DNA from: Aurantiochytrium sp. KH105
Taxonomy: Eukaryota > Sar > Bigyra > Thraustochytrida > Thraustochytriidae
Direction: 5' to 3'
DNA length: 64,000 nt
NCBI GenBank assembly: GCA_003116975.1
Contig: BGKB01000203.1
Location: forward strand, 30,865-94,864
The notes beneath the pieces are model-generated. The model did not search any database. It saw only the letters and a program-made list of their open reading frames with translations, and was not told where the DNA came from. This document shows positions 20,082-28,793 of the stretch, in pieces (positions within the stretch are counted from its first letter, which is position 1; every line of letters starts with the position of its first letter). Made by a program: the position numbers and the translations under genes.

Positions 20082-21488
20082 ATGCAGGCAAACGGTGCAG
20101 CTAGTGCGCGTAGCCAAGAGGATCGCCGCGGCGAGGATGGACAAAACTGGACGGCTCGAAAGCGACACTGCGTGCTCATGGTCTGCGACTTTTTCTGGCC
20201 CAACCTTGGTGGCGTCGAGATGCATATCTGGAGCCTCTCGCAGTGCCTTTTACGGAAGGGCCACAAGGTCGTCGTGCTCACGCACGGCTGGGGAGACCGC
20301 AAAGGCGTGCGTTACATGACAAACGGCCTCAAGGTGTACTATATTCCATGGCTTCCTATGTTTCAAAACTGCACTTTACCAACGTTTTTCCCGCTGCTCC
20401 CTCTCTTTCGGGAAATTGTGTTGCGCGAAGGCATCGAAATTGTTCACGGGCACCAGGACTCCTCGGCGCTCATGCACGAAGCGCTCTTTCACGCGCAAAC
20501 ACTTGGACTACGGACCTGCTTCACATCGCATTCACTCTTTAACATTTTCGACACGGCCAGTCTGCATCTGAACAAAGTCATCTCTTTCACCCTCAGCAGT
20601 ATTGATCATTGCATTGGCGTCTCGCACACATGCAGGGAAAATATGGTCGTGCGGGCAAAGGTTCTCGCGGATGCGGTCTCGACGATTCCTAATGCCGTCG
20701 ATGCAGCCAGTTTTCGACCAGATCCTTCGCTACGGGATCCGGCCCCGCGAATAAACATTGTCGTGGTGAACCGTCTCGCGTATCGCAAAGGGACCGATCT
20801 GGTGGCTCAGGTGATTCCTTTGGTTTGTGCTCGCTTTCCGCAAGTTCATTTTATCGTTGGCGGCGACGGGGAAAAACGACTTCTTCTCGACGAAATGCGG
20901 GAGCGCAATCAGCTTCACGATCGAGTTGAGCTCCTCGGCAGCGTCCCGCACGCCCAAGTCCGGGATGTGCTGTGCCGTGGATCAATTTTCCTCAATTGCT
21001 CTCTCACCGAGTCCTTTTGCATGGCCATATTAGAGGCAGCGTGCTGCGGCCTGCTTGTCATCAGCACGCGTGTGGGAGGAATACCCGAGGTGCTACCACC
21101 TGATATGATCACCTTTGCATCTGAGCCGTCGGCTCAGGCACTCGTCGCCTGTATCGAAGACGCCATCCTCCAGGACAAGCTCTCGCGCCTGAACCCTCAG
21201 CGTTTTCATGAGCGTGTCAAGGACATGTACACGTGGCCAGACGTGGCTGAACGTGTCTCACGCGTGTACGATAGAATCAAGGAGCGTGAGCCTCCGACGC
21301 TGGAGGCTCGACTTGTCAACTCACTCAAGGTTGGACCCTGCGCTGGTATCATGGCCATGTTTATTATACTGATCGACTATGCTGTCCTATTGTGCACATG
21401 TATCTTGCGTCCTGCGGCCGATATTGACGCAGCACCAAGTCTCTGCCCCGATGCGTTCGCGCAATCGGACGCGGCATCTGCCATGTAG
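20082..21488 (+). CDS. PIGA: GPI GlcNAc-transferase catalytic subunit PIG-A/GPI3
   Basis: A 468-residue GT4-family glycosyltransferase, close to the usual ~480. It transfers GlcNAc from UDP-GlcNAc to phosphatidylinositol, the first step of GPI-anchor synthesis, at the cytosolic face of the ER. Diagnostic blocks are VCDFFWPNLGGVEMHIW, VVLTHGWGDRKGVRY, VHGHQDSSALMHEA, TSHSLFNIFD, VVVNRLAYRKGTDL and the donor-binding block NCSLTESFCMAILEAACCG. A C-terminal hydrophobic segment (IMAMFIILIDYAVLLCTCIL) fits the family's single membrane anchor. The ATG at 20082 is preferred to the one at 20010. A possible 3' splice site at 19978 means a leader intron cannot be ruled out. It converges on the TPR gene, with 142 bp between stops. 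Confidence 0.97.
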   Translation: MQANGAASARSQEDRRGEDGQNWTARKRHCVLMVCDFFWPNLGGVEMHIWSLSQCLLRKGHKVVVLTHGWGDRKGVRYMTNGLKVYYIPWLPMFQNCTLPTFFPLLPLFREIVLREGIEIVHGHQDSSALMHEALFHAQTLGLRTCFTSHSLFNIFDTASLHLNKVISFTLSSIDHCIGVSHTCRENMVVRAKVLADAVSTIPNAVDAASFRPDPSLRDPAPRINIVVVNRLAYRKGTDLVAQVIPLVCARFPQVHFIVGGDGEKRLLLDEMRERNQLHDRVELLGSVPHAQVRDVLCRGSIFLNCSLTESFCMAILEAACCGLLVISTRVGGIPEVLPPDMITFASEPSAQALVACIEDAILQDKLSRLNPQRFHERVKDMYTWPDVAERVSRVYDRIKEREPPTLEARLVNSLKVGPCAGIMAMFIILIDYAVLLCTCILRPAADIDAAPSLCPDAFAQSDAASAM

Positions 21489-21630
21489 ATGGAGAGTCCC
21501 CTAGCGCGTGCGTTCACAGGCGACCGCACCTTTTCTCCCCAGGGCGGGCGCAACTTCCCTGACTCGGACAATTTCTTTTTGCACGTGCAGTCGCGACGTC
21601 AAAATACAGTCGCAAGCTCAAGCCTACTAT

Positions 21631-24228
21631 CTATCGAGGAGTAAGTCTCCAGCGTAGAGCCGAGACTCCTCGCGGCGGGGCAGCGGCGCTCTGGTTTCGA
21701 GCTGTTAGACCCTCGCACATGAGATTCGTGAGGCGATTCACGAGAAAATATGACTTTTGTGTGGCTTCGTGCTCCGGTCCGAGACAATCCCGACGGATGC
21801 AAAGGCCCTCCTCTGCCAAATTAAGCGCCTGCGTAACCTCGCCCAAGTCCTCGTGCACCAGTGCACAAATCTCGAGAGAATCGGCGACTTGTGGGTTTTT
21901 GTTGCCAAAGTTCGCCCGGCGAGAAGTGAGAGAGAGATTTGCATGATGCTGGGCCTGACTCAACTTGCCCAGATCCAAAAAAGTGTGGGCCAGCTCGTTG
22001 TGTGTACCGGCTGTTTCAGGATGAGAATCGCCAAGGCTTCTCTGCTGTATGCAAAGCGCATTCTCCAGACGGCAGCAAGCCTCCTCCGTACGGCCACATC
22101 GTCGCAGCAACGGCGCCATGCGGACGAGAATCCATGCAAAGCGCGTGCTCGTGTCCCCATGCGTCTCTTGAATTATACGCAGAGAAGTTTCGAAATGTTC
22201 GAGTGCTCGTTCATATTCGCCGCAGCTGGCATAGACCCGGGCGATGAGATTTTGCGTTGAGGCCACGTGCTCGCTCATGTCGCCAAAGGTTTTTTCTTTG
22301 ATGCGCAGGGCCTCTTCGCATGCTTGGAGTGCCTCCTCGTAGTTTTGACACTCGACGTGGGTCACGGCTGTCATTTCCAAAAGTGAGGCGACTTGTGCGC
22401 CCGTCTGTCCGAGTTTCTTCACACGGATCTCGTAAACCTTACGGTACAAACTTGCAGCCTCTTCATGGCAATCTTTGCGCCCTTTGACTCTGGCGAGATT
22501 GTGAAGCGTCTTGGCCTCTTCAAGAGGGCGATGCTCTCCACGCTGCGCCAGTGCTTGGTGGAGATCCAGCGCCTTATGGAGACGCTCGATTGCTTCGTCG
22601 TTCCTGCCCTGTGTGCTCATGACGATGGCGATCTTGTTGTGCATAGCTGCGCACTGGCCATGGTCGGGCGTAGAAAGGGAAGCGTAGATCATGAGCGCCT
22701 CCTCGTAATACTCGAGCGCAACGCGTGGCACGTGGTCATGAAGAAAGCATGCGGATTGGCTGAGCAAGGTTGCGAGGTTAACGAGGCAGTCGTCTCGAAC
22801 GTTTTGGTCCGTTGAAGTGGAGAACTCGAAGACGATCCAGGGCTCAAAGTGCTCGTGCCGCTTCTCGGGAGCATGATGGTGGGGCTCATGGCCAGCAGTT
22901 TGCTCGCTGGAAGTGTGAATTGGATAGGGAAGGAGACCGCGGGCTTCGCGCCGCTTTGCGTCTACGGCACGTTGCGTCCACGCCAAGAGAAGTTTCTGCA
23001 GATATTGCGTGAGCTCCGCGTTGACGCGCTCGATCCCGCCCTTAAGCGCGGCCATGGCGCTTTGAATGCGGACAAGATCGTGCTTATTTCGACAGCGGGC
23101 ATTGCGCACATCAACCTGGTAAAGCGGTATCTCCTCCAGATTGTTCATGAGCGTGGCGAGAAAATTCTCTTGCTCTCCAGGTGCAAAGAGGACGTGCATT
23201 TTGGCACCACTGCTGATGATACCATACATTTCCCACACACACCAAGCACGAGTCAGAGCAGCGGGACTGCGCCAGGAGTTGAGATAGATGAGGCGGTCGT
23301 CGAAGCGACGAATGGCCTTGTGCAGGGCGTCGTTGCAGTGAAGGTCACGTTCGATGCCGAATCGCTCGCACATACTGCTGCTGCTGCTGCTGCTGCCATC
23401 ACTGTCTTGGTTCTTCAGGCGCGTTTGATTGACGCAAAAGATGTCGAGCCAAACGAACTGTTCCGTGAGAATGCGGCCGTGGCCCCGGCAGTATGACACA
23501 AGAGACTCGACGATGTCTACGAACGAGGATGAGCGCGTCTGACAAACGTAAGCGCCTTGGAATGGCTCGCCAAGCTCTGAGTTGTTGAGAAGGTCCAGAA
23601 AGGGTCGCCCGCTTTCTCTGCAGTAACTCAGCACGACTTGCTGACGAATGTCGTCGAGCGTCCAGTCGCGTCGTGGCTTATCTCGAACCTTGTTCATGGA
23701 GAAATAAACGCGCTCGTGATTGTGTGTTGCCTCCCCGAGAAAAGTGTCGTCCTGATAATGGCGAATGTATTTGATTGTGTCACCCTTGCAAACTGTTGGC
23801 GTGAGGTTCTCTTGGCAAACGAGGAGCCTAACGCCACTTGCCTCGTCGCCCTCTTCGATACGTCGTTGAAGGTCAGCGAGAAACCAGACGGAGACGCCAC
23901 AGAAGCTAATGTAGTCTGAGTTTGCCTCGAGGCAAGCGCAAGCATCCGTATGGTCAGCAACATTAGCAGAAAACTTCTTTTCAGAGAGACCATCGGGCTC
24001 GGCATCGCGGGCCTCTACGTAGCACCAGTCTTGACTTTCGGTGGAGTCTGCGTCGTGTGGTTCGTTGCGCGCAGGCATTGCGCACGTTGGGCGTTCTTTA
24101 AGAGTGGGAGGGTAAAAGTCCTCGGCAAGATTCCGGAGTCGTCTGTATATTCCAATCTTAGTCTCACCGCCCCCGGAGCCCGTGGTGTCGGGATCGTCAG
24201 TAGCTTGCAGGTTCGCTGCGGCCCGCAT
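21631..24228 (-). CDS. TPR protein with N-terminal WLDIFCVNQ/RAWCVWE domain
   Basis: An 865-residue protein from the ATG at 24228 (MRAAANLQATDD); the upstream in-frame sequence has no ATG. Residues about 100-400 hold a domain marked by EQFVWLDIFCVNQ and TRAWCVWEMYGI, a pairing I associate with TPR proteins of algae and stramenopiles often mislabelled kinesin light chain. The C-terminal half (about 450-840) has at least seven kinesin-light-chain-like TPRs of about 42 residues, e.g. NKIAIVMSTQGRNDEAIERL and NLIARVYASCGEYERALEHF. A short poly-Ser run comes from a GCT/AGC tract at 23373-23398. It is probably a scaffold or sensor; the partner is unknown. I make no claim of TIR homology. Confidence 0.85.
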   Translation of the reverse strand: MRAAANLQATDDPDTTGSGGGETKIGIYRRLRNLAEDFYPPTLKERPTCAMPARNEPHDADSTESQDWCYVEARDAEPDGLSEKKFSANVADHTDACACLEANSDYISFCGVSVWFLADLQRRIEEGDEASGVRLLVCQENLTPTVCKGDTIKYIRHYQDDTFLGEATHNHERVYFSMNKVRDKPRRDWTLDDIRQQVVLSYCRESGRPFLDLLNNSELGEPFQGAYVCQTRSSSFVDIVESLVSYCRGHGRILTEQFVWLDIFCVNQTRLKNQDSDGSSSSSSSMCERFGIERDLHCNDALHKAIRRFDDRLIYLNSWRSPAALTRAWCVWEMYGIISSGAKMHVLFAPGEQENFLATLMNNLEEIPLYQVDVRNARCRNKHDLVRIQSAMAALKGGIERVNAELTQYLQKLLLAWTQRAVDAKRREARGLLPYPIHTSSEQTAGHEPHHHAPEKRHEHFEPWIVFEFSTSTDQNVRDDCLVNLATLLSQSACFLHDHVPRVALEYYEEALMIYASLSTPDHGQCAAMHNKIAIVMSTQGRNDEAIERLHKALDLHQALAQRGEHRPLEEAKTLHNLARVKGRKDCHEEAASLYRKVYEIRVKKLGQTGAQVASLLEMTAVTHVECQNYEEALQACEEALRIKEKTFGDMSEHVASTQNLIARVYASCGEYERALEHFETSLRIIQETHGDTSTRFAWILVRMAPLLRRCGRTEEACCRLENALCIQQRSLGDSHPETAGTHNELAHTFLDLGKLSQAQHHANLSLTSRRANFGNKNPQVADSLEICALVHEDLGEVTQALNLAEEGLCIRRDCLGPEHEATQKSYFLVNRLTNLMCEGLTARNQSAAAPPRGVSALRWRLTPR

Positions 24229-24440
24229 GGCGACCTCCTCTTCTCCTGGGTCTGCGTCTGCGTCCACGTCTTCGTCGTCCACGACTCCCTTCTTCGTCTT
24301 CGTCTTCGTCCTTGCTCTCGCGTCCGTGTCTGTCCGTGTCTGAGCTCGTACTCGCTCTGTCGTCCGTGGCGTAGCTTTTGCTTTTCGAGTTTTGCTTCTG
24401 CGCTGCGACGCGCTCAGCCTGGCAGCTGCAGCTGCTCGGA

Positions 24441-24513
24441 GATCGCAATATTCTCCAGAGATCGCAATGTTCTCCAGAGATCGCAAGGTTCTCCAGAGAT
24501 CGCATTCTCCAGA
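24441..24513. repeat. 19-bp tandem repeat upstream of the TPR gene
   Basis: Three near-identical 19-nt units (GATCGCAA-N-NTTCTCCAGA) begin at 24441, 24460 and 24479, followed by a shortened copy at 24498. They lie 213-285 nt upstream of the chosen start. The frame is open through them but lacks an ATG. Confidence 0.9.
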
Positions 24514-25326
24514 CCAAATATTTGTGTTGCTTATCAGCTAACTCGCATTACACTCCGTGCTCTCTTCCCCATCATGACCAGCGGCAGCGGCGGCGGCCAT
24601 TCGTTGATCGCCTGCTTTTAGTGCAGCGCCTGCACTGCCGCTGTGCATGAAATTTCCTCGGTCGCCTTGCCCGAGGTTCCCGGTTTGACTCCTAAGCCTG
24701 ACCTAGCGCATGTCTAGCAGCGGGCGCGCTGGGGATGCCTGCGAACCGCAGAAGAGCCGCAAGGACGCGCCGCTGCCGCGATCGAGCCGAGTGTCAAACG
24801 ACAGCGCGTGCAACGGCAGCGCGTGCAGCGCGCCATGGCCGGCAGCCGCCTCTGCGCGTACTACAGAACGAACACTCACCGTGGTCACTGGCTGCAGTGT
24901 CCGATTCTGCCTGGATGGCTGGCTAGCTGTGCAGGGGGGGAAGGACACGCTAGAGGCAGAATAAGAAGCGAAGAAGAAGAAGAAGAAGAAGAAGAAGAAG
25001 AAGAAGAAGAAGAAGAATACGCTTCTGTTCACTTTCTGCAACATTGAAGGAAAGGAGACCTCGACGACCCGGATGCCAGCACGTCCGACGGAGAACTTCG
25101 GCGTAGGAGAACTTCGAATCAGGCAAAGTGATACATCTGTTAGTCCAGGACGAAAGTATAAAAGGAATGATTGAAGGAAAGGAGATCGCAACGACCCGGA
25201 CGCCAGCACGTCCGACGGAGAACTTCGGCTTAGGAGAACTTCGAATCAGGCAAAGTGATACATAATATAGGCTATTTGTAAGTCCAGGACCAAAGTATAA
25301 AAGGAATGATTGAAGGAAAGGAAACC
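24514..25326. other. Intergenic region between the TPR and MCU genes
   Basis: It holds no supported gene. The left part (24514-24960) has mixed composition. A GAA tract lies at 24971-25016, then long tandem repeats from 25043. On the minus strand the tract is a long CTT pyrimidine run ending in ATTCTGCCTCTAG at about 24951, which looks like a 3' splice site. No downstream frame resembles a uniporter C-terminus. Confidence 0.55.
24971..25016. repeat. GAA microsatellite
   Basis: About 15 uninterrupted GAA/AAG triplets precede the long tandem repeats downstream of the MCU gene. On the transcribed (minus) strand this is a polypyrimidine CTT run. Confidence 0.9.
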
Positions 25327-25381
25327 TCAACGACCCGGATGCCAGCACGTACGACGGAGAACTTCGGCGTAGGAGAACTTT
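25043..25381. repeat. 127/139-bp tandem repeat overlapping the MCU 3' end
   Basis: Units start with ATTGAAGGAAAGGA at 25043, 25170 and 25309. The first is 127 bp and the second 139 bp. The third is a partial copy of about 73 bp that encodes the last residues of the MCU reading frame. The two full units each contain GTATAAAAGG, and all three contain a doubled GGAGAACTT core. No terminal inverted repeats or coding capacity were seen. Confidence 0.9.
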
Positions 25382-26154
25382 GAAAAGGTACGTATGTACC
25401 ACAAGAGTGCAAGCAGCGATACGGTGGAGCCAACAAAGTAGGTGATGGGCTCGACAATATCCCACGAGAGGAAGAAAAAGGTCAGGTAAAAGAGAAAGCC
25501 TTGCACGGCGAAAACCCCTGCAACCATGGACCAGCGCACCATGACCTCGCGCAATGGTCGCGCAGGATGCCTTTCAAGGTCCGAGGTCGGGTCAGCCGTT
25601 GGCAGCGGCGCCGTGAAGCGCGAACGGACTAAATCCGGGTGCAACACAACGCTATCCGCGGTCTTCTTGCTTAAATAGACGAGTCCGTTCGCCTCGAGAC
25701 GCGCTAAGGCCTCGGTGCCGCCGACACGAGCCTCTGCATCCTCGCGTGGAAGGGCCCAGGCAGGGATCGCGGCGGGACCGAGCGCAAGGGCCTGGGCCTC
25801 TTGGCAATTTTCGGTCTCTTCAATCCAAACGTCGCGGCCTGCGATTTTCACCGCAAAGCCCTTGCGCAGCGCGTCCTCGATGCGCGCCTCTGGCGATGTC
25901 CCTTCGATCAGGAGCGTCTGGCTCTGCGAGTTGACCGCCAGCTCGCCCAGGAGGTCTGCCACCGTTGCGCTCGCGCGCACAGGCACAGCCAGCTTGCCTC
26001 GCGTGCCAAGGTCTGCGCGCACCCAAACGTTTGCGCTCAGAGCCCGCGCTGCAAAGACTTGGCACGCGGGCCCTGCTAGTCGTCCTGGCGCTAGTCGTCC
26101 TGGCGCTAGCGCTGGCGCCGCACGCACGACAGCGCCAAGGCCCCGGGCTCGCAT
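25327..26154 (-). CDS. MCU: Mitochondrial calcium uniporter, C-terminally short
   Basis: A 275-residue protein. The ATG at 26154 begins an Arg/Ala-rich presequence (MRARGLGAVVRAAPALAPG), as expected for mitochondrial import. A beta-rich matrix domain follows. The pore region is two hydrophobic segments around SWDIVEPITYFVG, the WDxxEP selectivity motif that marks MCU as the inner-membrane Ca2+ channel. After the second segment the protein ends within about 20 residues (FSKFSYAEVLRRTCWHPGR), encoded by the tandem repeat at 25309-25381. Animal MCU has about 60-80 further residues with a coiled coil. The tail therefore looks lost, replaced, or carried on an unseen exon past an intron. Confidence 0.85.
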   Translation of the reverse strand: MRARGLGAVVRAAPALAPGRLAPGRLAGPACQVFAARALSANVWVRADLGTRGKLAVPVRASATVADLLGELAVNSQSQTLLIEGTSPEARIEDALRKGFAVKIAGRDVWIEETENCQEAQALALGPAAIPAWALPREDAEARVGGTEALARLEANGLVYLSKKTADSVVLHPDLVRSRFTAPLPTADPTSDLERHPARPLREVMVRWSMVAGVFAVQGFLFYLTFFFLSWDIVEPITYFVGSTVSLLALLWYIRTFSKFSYAEVLRRTCWHPGR

Positions 26155-27377
26155 TCTTGTGTTCTTGCCCGCTGCCTTCACCGACGAGCGATCTCCACAG
26201 CGAATTGACAGTGAAGTCCAGTCTACGCTGCGCTGCTCCGTGCGTTTGGTCTGCGCCCTCGCGCGGCCGCTGGCGCGTCTGCGCCGCGACTCCGTCCTCG
26301 CGTTCTGCCTCGGCCTCACCGCGGCTGGGTGGGCTCGTGGTATACACCCCCCCCCCAAAGCTCTTATTTATTTGCATGTCACGTACTATACCACTCACGC
26401 GCCACCCCGCCACCCTGCACTGACATGTGAGCAGCTTGCTTGCTTGTCTTCGCGGCAGCATCCGGGCCCCGCCAGCGCCGGCTGCGGCTGCGGCTGGCCT
26501 CGCCTCGACTTCCCGCGCCGGGCTCTCTCCCTCCGTCTGTGCATCGCGCCTCCGCGCTCTGCCCTCCTCGTCCCAGTTCTGCGTCCTCGCCCGCCCGCCT
26601 TCTCCCCTGCTCCTCCGAGTCCCTCCTCGTCCTCCGCGCCTCGCGCAGCGTGTTTGCGGCGGCGCGCGCAAGGGCGGGCCGCGGGGGCTGGCCTTCCTTT
26701 TCTTTTTCTTTTTCTTTCTTTCTTTCTTTGTACGCGCTCAGGAGGTAACTCTACAAGGAGGAGGAGGCAGACCCGGACGCGCAGCGCAGCCGGGCGCGAG
26801 GGAGCGCGCAGAGGCGAGGGAGGTTCGCGGCGACCGGTGCGGCGGAGACAGACAGCAGGCCGGGGAGAAGAAGTAGTAGTAGTAGAAGAAGAAGAAGAAG
26901 AAGAAGGAGGACGAGGACAAGGACAAGGAGAAAAGCGAACGAGCAGGGACAGACGGACTCGGCCGTGGCTGTCTGTGTGTCACTCTCTCCTTTTGCCTCC
27001 GTCTGTCGCTGTCATCGAGTATCTGTCTGTCTGACTGTCTGTCTGTCTGTCTGTCTGTCTGGGTGTCACTGTCGGTTCGACAGGCGCGGCGTACTGGGAC
27101 CAGGCAGCGAGAAGGGGCGAGGCGAGGCGAGGCGAGGCAAGGTGAGGCAAGCACGCAAAGCAAGCGAGCGAGCGGGCAGCCAGGACGCACGCACCCGCGC
27201 ACGGACGCACGGCCGCTCGCGAGCGAGCAAGTACGCGGGCAAGTACGCGAGCACGCGAGCACGCAAGCACGCAGGCAGGCAAGGAGCGCTCGCGTCCCGG
27301 CGGGAAGAGCGCAGGACAGACAGGAGGACAGTCCGGGGAGGTGACGCGCTGCACCTGCGAGCGCAAGAGAAGCCAAG
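26155..27377. other. Divergent intergenic region between MCU and the conserved-unknown gene
   Basis: About 1.2 kb with no supported gene. It contains a C-rich run near 26345-26355, TTTTCTTTC pyrimidine tracts (26698-26728), GTA/GAA trinucleotide runs (26873-26907), a CTGT run (about 27020-27060), GAGGC repeats (27118-27140) and GCAC/GCAA runs (27240-27280). These are probably leader and promoter sequence of the downstream gene. Confidence 0.5.
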
Positions 27378-28793
27378 ATGAGGCGAGGCCTTCAGAGCAA
27401 GTCGCTCAACGACTTGCAAGAACTCGACGGGGAGGAGACGGCCAAGCCGTTGCAGAGCAAACGACCACTCTCGAGACGATGGTCTTTTTCGAACCTCATC
27501 TCAGGTTCGGAGTTTGACAGCAATGAATCGAGCGTGCCGTTGATGGCCTCTCTGTCATTATCGTCATCGACATCCTCCTCGTCATCATCTTCTTCCTCTT
27601 CGTCTTCTTCATCGTCACCGTCATCGGTAGCGATCTCGCAACCCAAGACAGCACCAGGGACTGGATTGAGGGTCGCAGAAGCCAAACCTACTTTGGAAGC
27701 AGGACTCGCAGCCGCGCGACACGGACTCACGGCGCCGCAAGCCGGGGCCAAAAAGCCTGTGCGCCCAACGTCAATGCTAGAGAAATTCCAGTACAAGCTC
27801 GCAGAACAAGTACTCCAAGCACTGCAGGAGAGCATCAATGACTCGCGCGTCATGGAGGACCTCTTCTACAACATTAGCGGCACAGTCCCCACTCGATTCG
27901 CGGAAAAACTCAATTTAGACATGGAGCGAAGATGGTTCTACTACGAGCTGCTCGCGACGCACTACTACATGTTGGAGCGCAAGCACCAGCCCGGGATGGT
28001 CAAGGACTTGCTCTTGCCGCTGTGCGCCAAGCTGTGGTCGCTCGAGCATTTTCCTGCAGTCTTTACGCTCCTCTTTCACCGCTGGATGGTCGAAACGGAG
28101 TCTGGATTCACAACCAAGGGATGGGTGATGCGTTTTAACGTGCTTTTGAAAGGCGCGTACCAATTGTTCTGGTTTGACATCGAGCACGATACGAGAAAGT
28201 TGTGGCCTTTGTTTGTGCGGCTGCGCGAAAAGATGTTCGAGCCCACCTCGCTTCTCTTTCTGGACAATCCCAATGCCAGCGACCAAACCGAGCTGGCCTC
28301 TTACTACGTATCTGCGCACGCTGCGAAGGATTCGATTCGCAAGGACTTTTCCTATGTGCTCGCGCGCTTCTACTACTACTATTCGACCCGTCCAGAGCGC
28401 GTGCAGGCCTTTTGCGTCAATCAGCTTCAGCTCGACGATGGTCTCGATTCCTTTGTGCCCCAGCTTGTCCATCAGCTGCGGAGCATTGCTTCGCGCAATG
28501 AAAAGGTACTCATTGACTACCTCAAGGCAACGGCCTTGCTCCCTGTGGACGAGCTCGAGCTCTCGTCGCGCAACAAGCTGTACTCGACGCTGAACGAGCT
28601 GCAAATGCTTGGCCCGCCGCTGCATCTCTCAAGACCTGTCGTCGCCGAGGCTGCTCGTACCATGAATAAGCTCTTTCCGCAGGGCCAATATATTCGTCTG
28701 CTGATCAATCTCCTCTTCACGCTACTGCGTCCTTTTCACATTTTCGCATTTCTCTTTTCTAGCACAAGTAGCTCGAACAAGAGGCGAAGCTAG
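27378..28793 (+). CDS. Conserved protein of unknown function with hydrophobic C-terminal tail
   Basis: A 471-residue protein starting at an ATG in good context (AAGATGAGG). The N-terminus is Ser-rich, with a poly-Ser run at about residues 65-85. From residue 130 there is a globular, helical, aromatic-rich domain (KFQYKLAEQVLQALQES, WSLEHFPAVFTLLFHRWM, GAYQLFWFDIEHDTRKLW). I recall similar uncharacterised plant and algal proteins but cannot name the family. Near the C-terminus, YIRLLINLLFTLLRPFHIF is long and hydrophobic enough for a tail anchor. The quality of the globular part supports a real gene; the function is unknown. Confidence 0.85.
   Translation: MRRGLQSKSLNDLQELDGEETAKPLQSKRPLSRRWSFSNLISGSEFDSNESSVPLMASLSLSSSTSSSSSSSSSSSSSSSPSSVAISQPKTAPGTGLRVAEAKPTLEAGLAAARHGLTAPQAGAKKPVRPTSMLEKFQYKLAEQVLQALQESINDSRVMEDLFYNISGTVPTRFAEKLNLDMERRWFYYELLATHYYMLERKHQPGMVKDLLLPLCAKLWSLEHFPAVFTLLFHRWMVETESGFTTKGWVMRFNVLLKGAYQLFWFDIEHDTRKLWPLFVRLREKMFEPTSLLFLDNPNASDQTELASYYVSAHAAKDSIRKDFSYVLARFYYYYSTRPERVQAFCVNQLQLDDGLDSFVPQLVHQLRSIASRNEKVLIDYLKATALLPVDELELSSRNKLYSTLNELQMLGPPLHLSRPVVAEAARTMNKLFPQGQYIRLLINLLFTLLRPFHIFAFLFSSTSSSNKRRS

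Noticed and set aside
21631-24228. Naming the TPR gene kinesin light chain
   Set aside because: The TPR array is kinesin-light-chain-like, but the coiled coil that binds kinesin heavy chain is absent and an unrelated N-terminal domain is present.
24660-24700. A possible tRNA from GGTTCCCGGTTTGACTCC resembling a B box
   Set aside because: No matching A box, acceptor stem or anticodon arm could be drawn at the right spacing.
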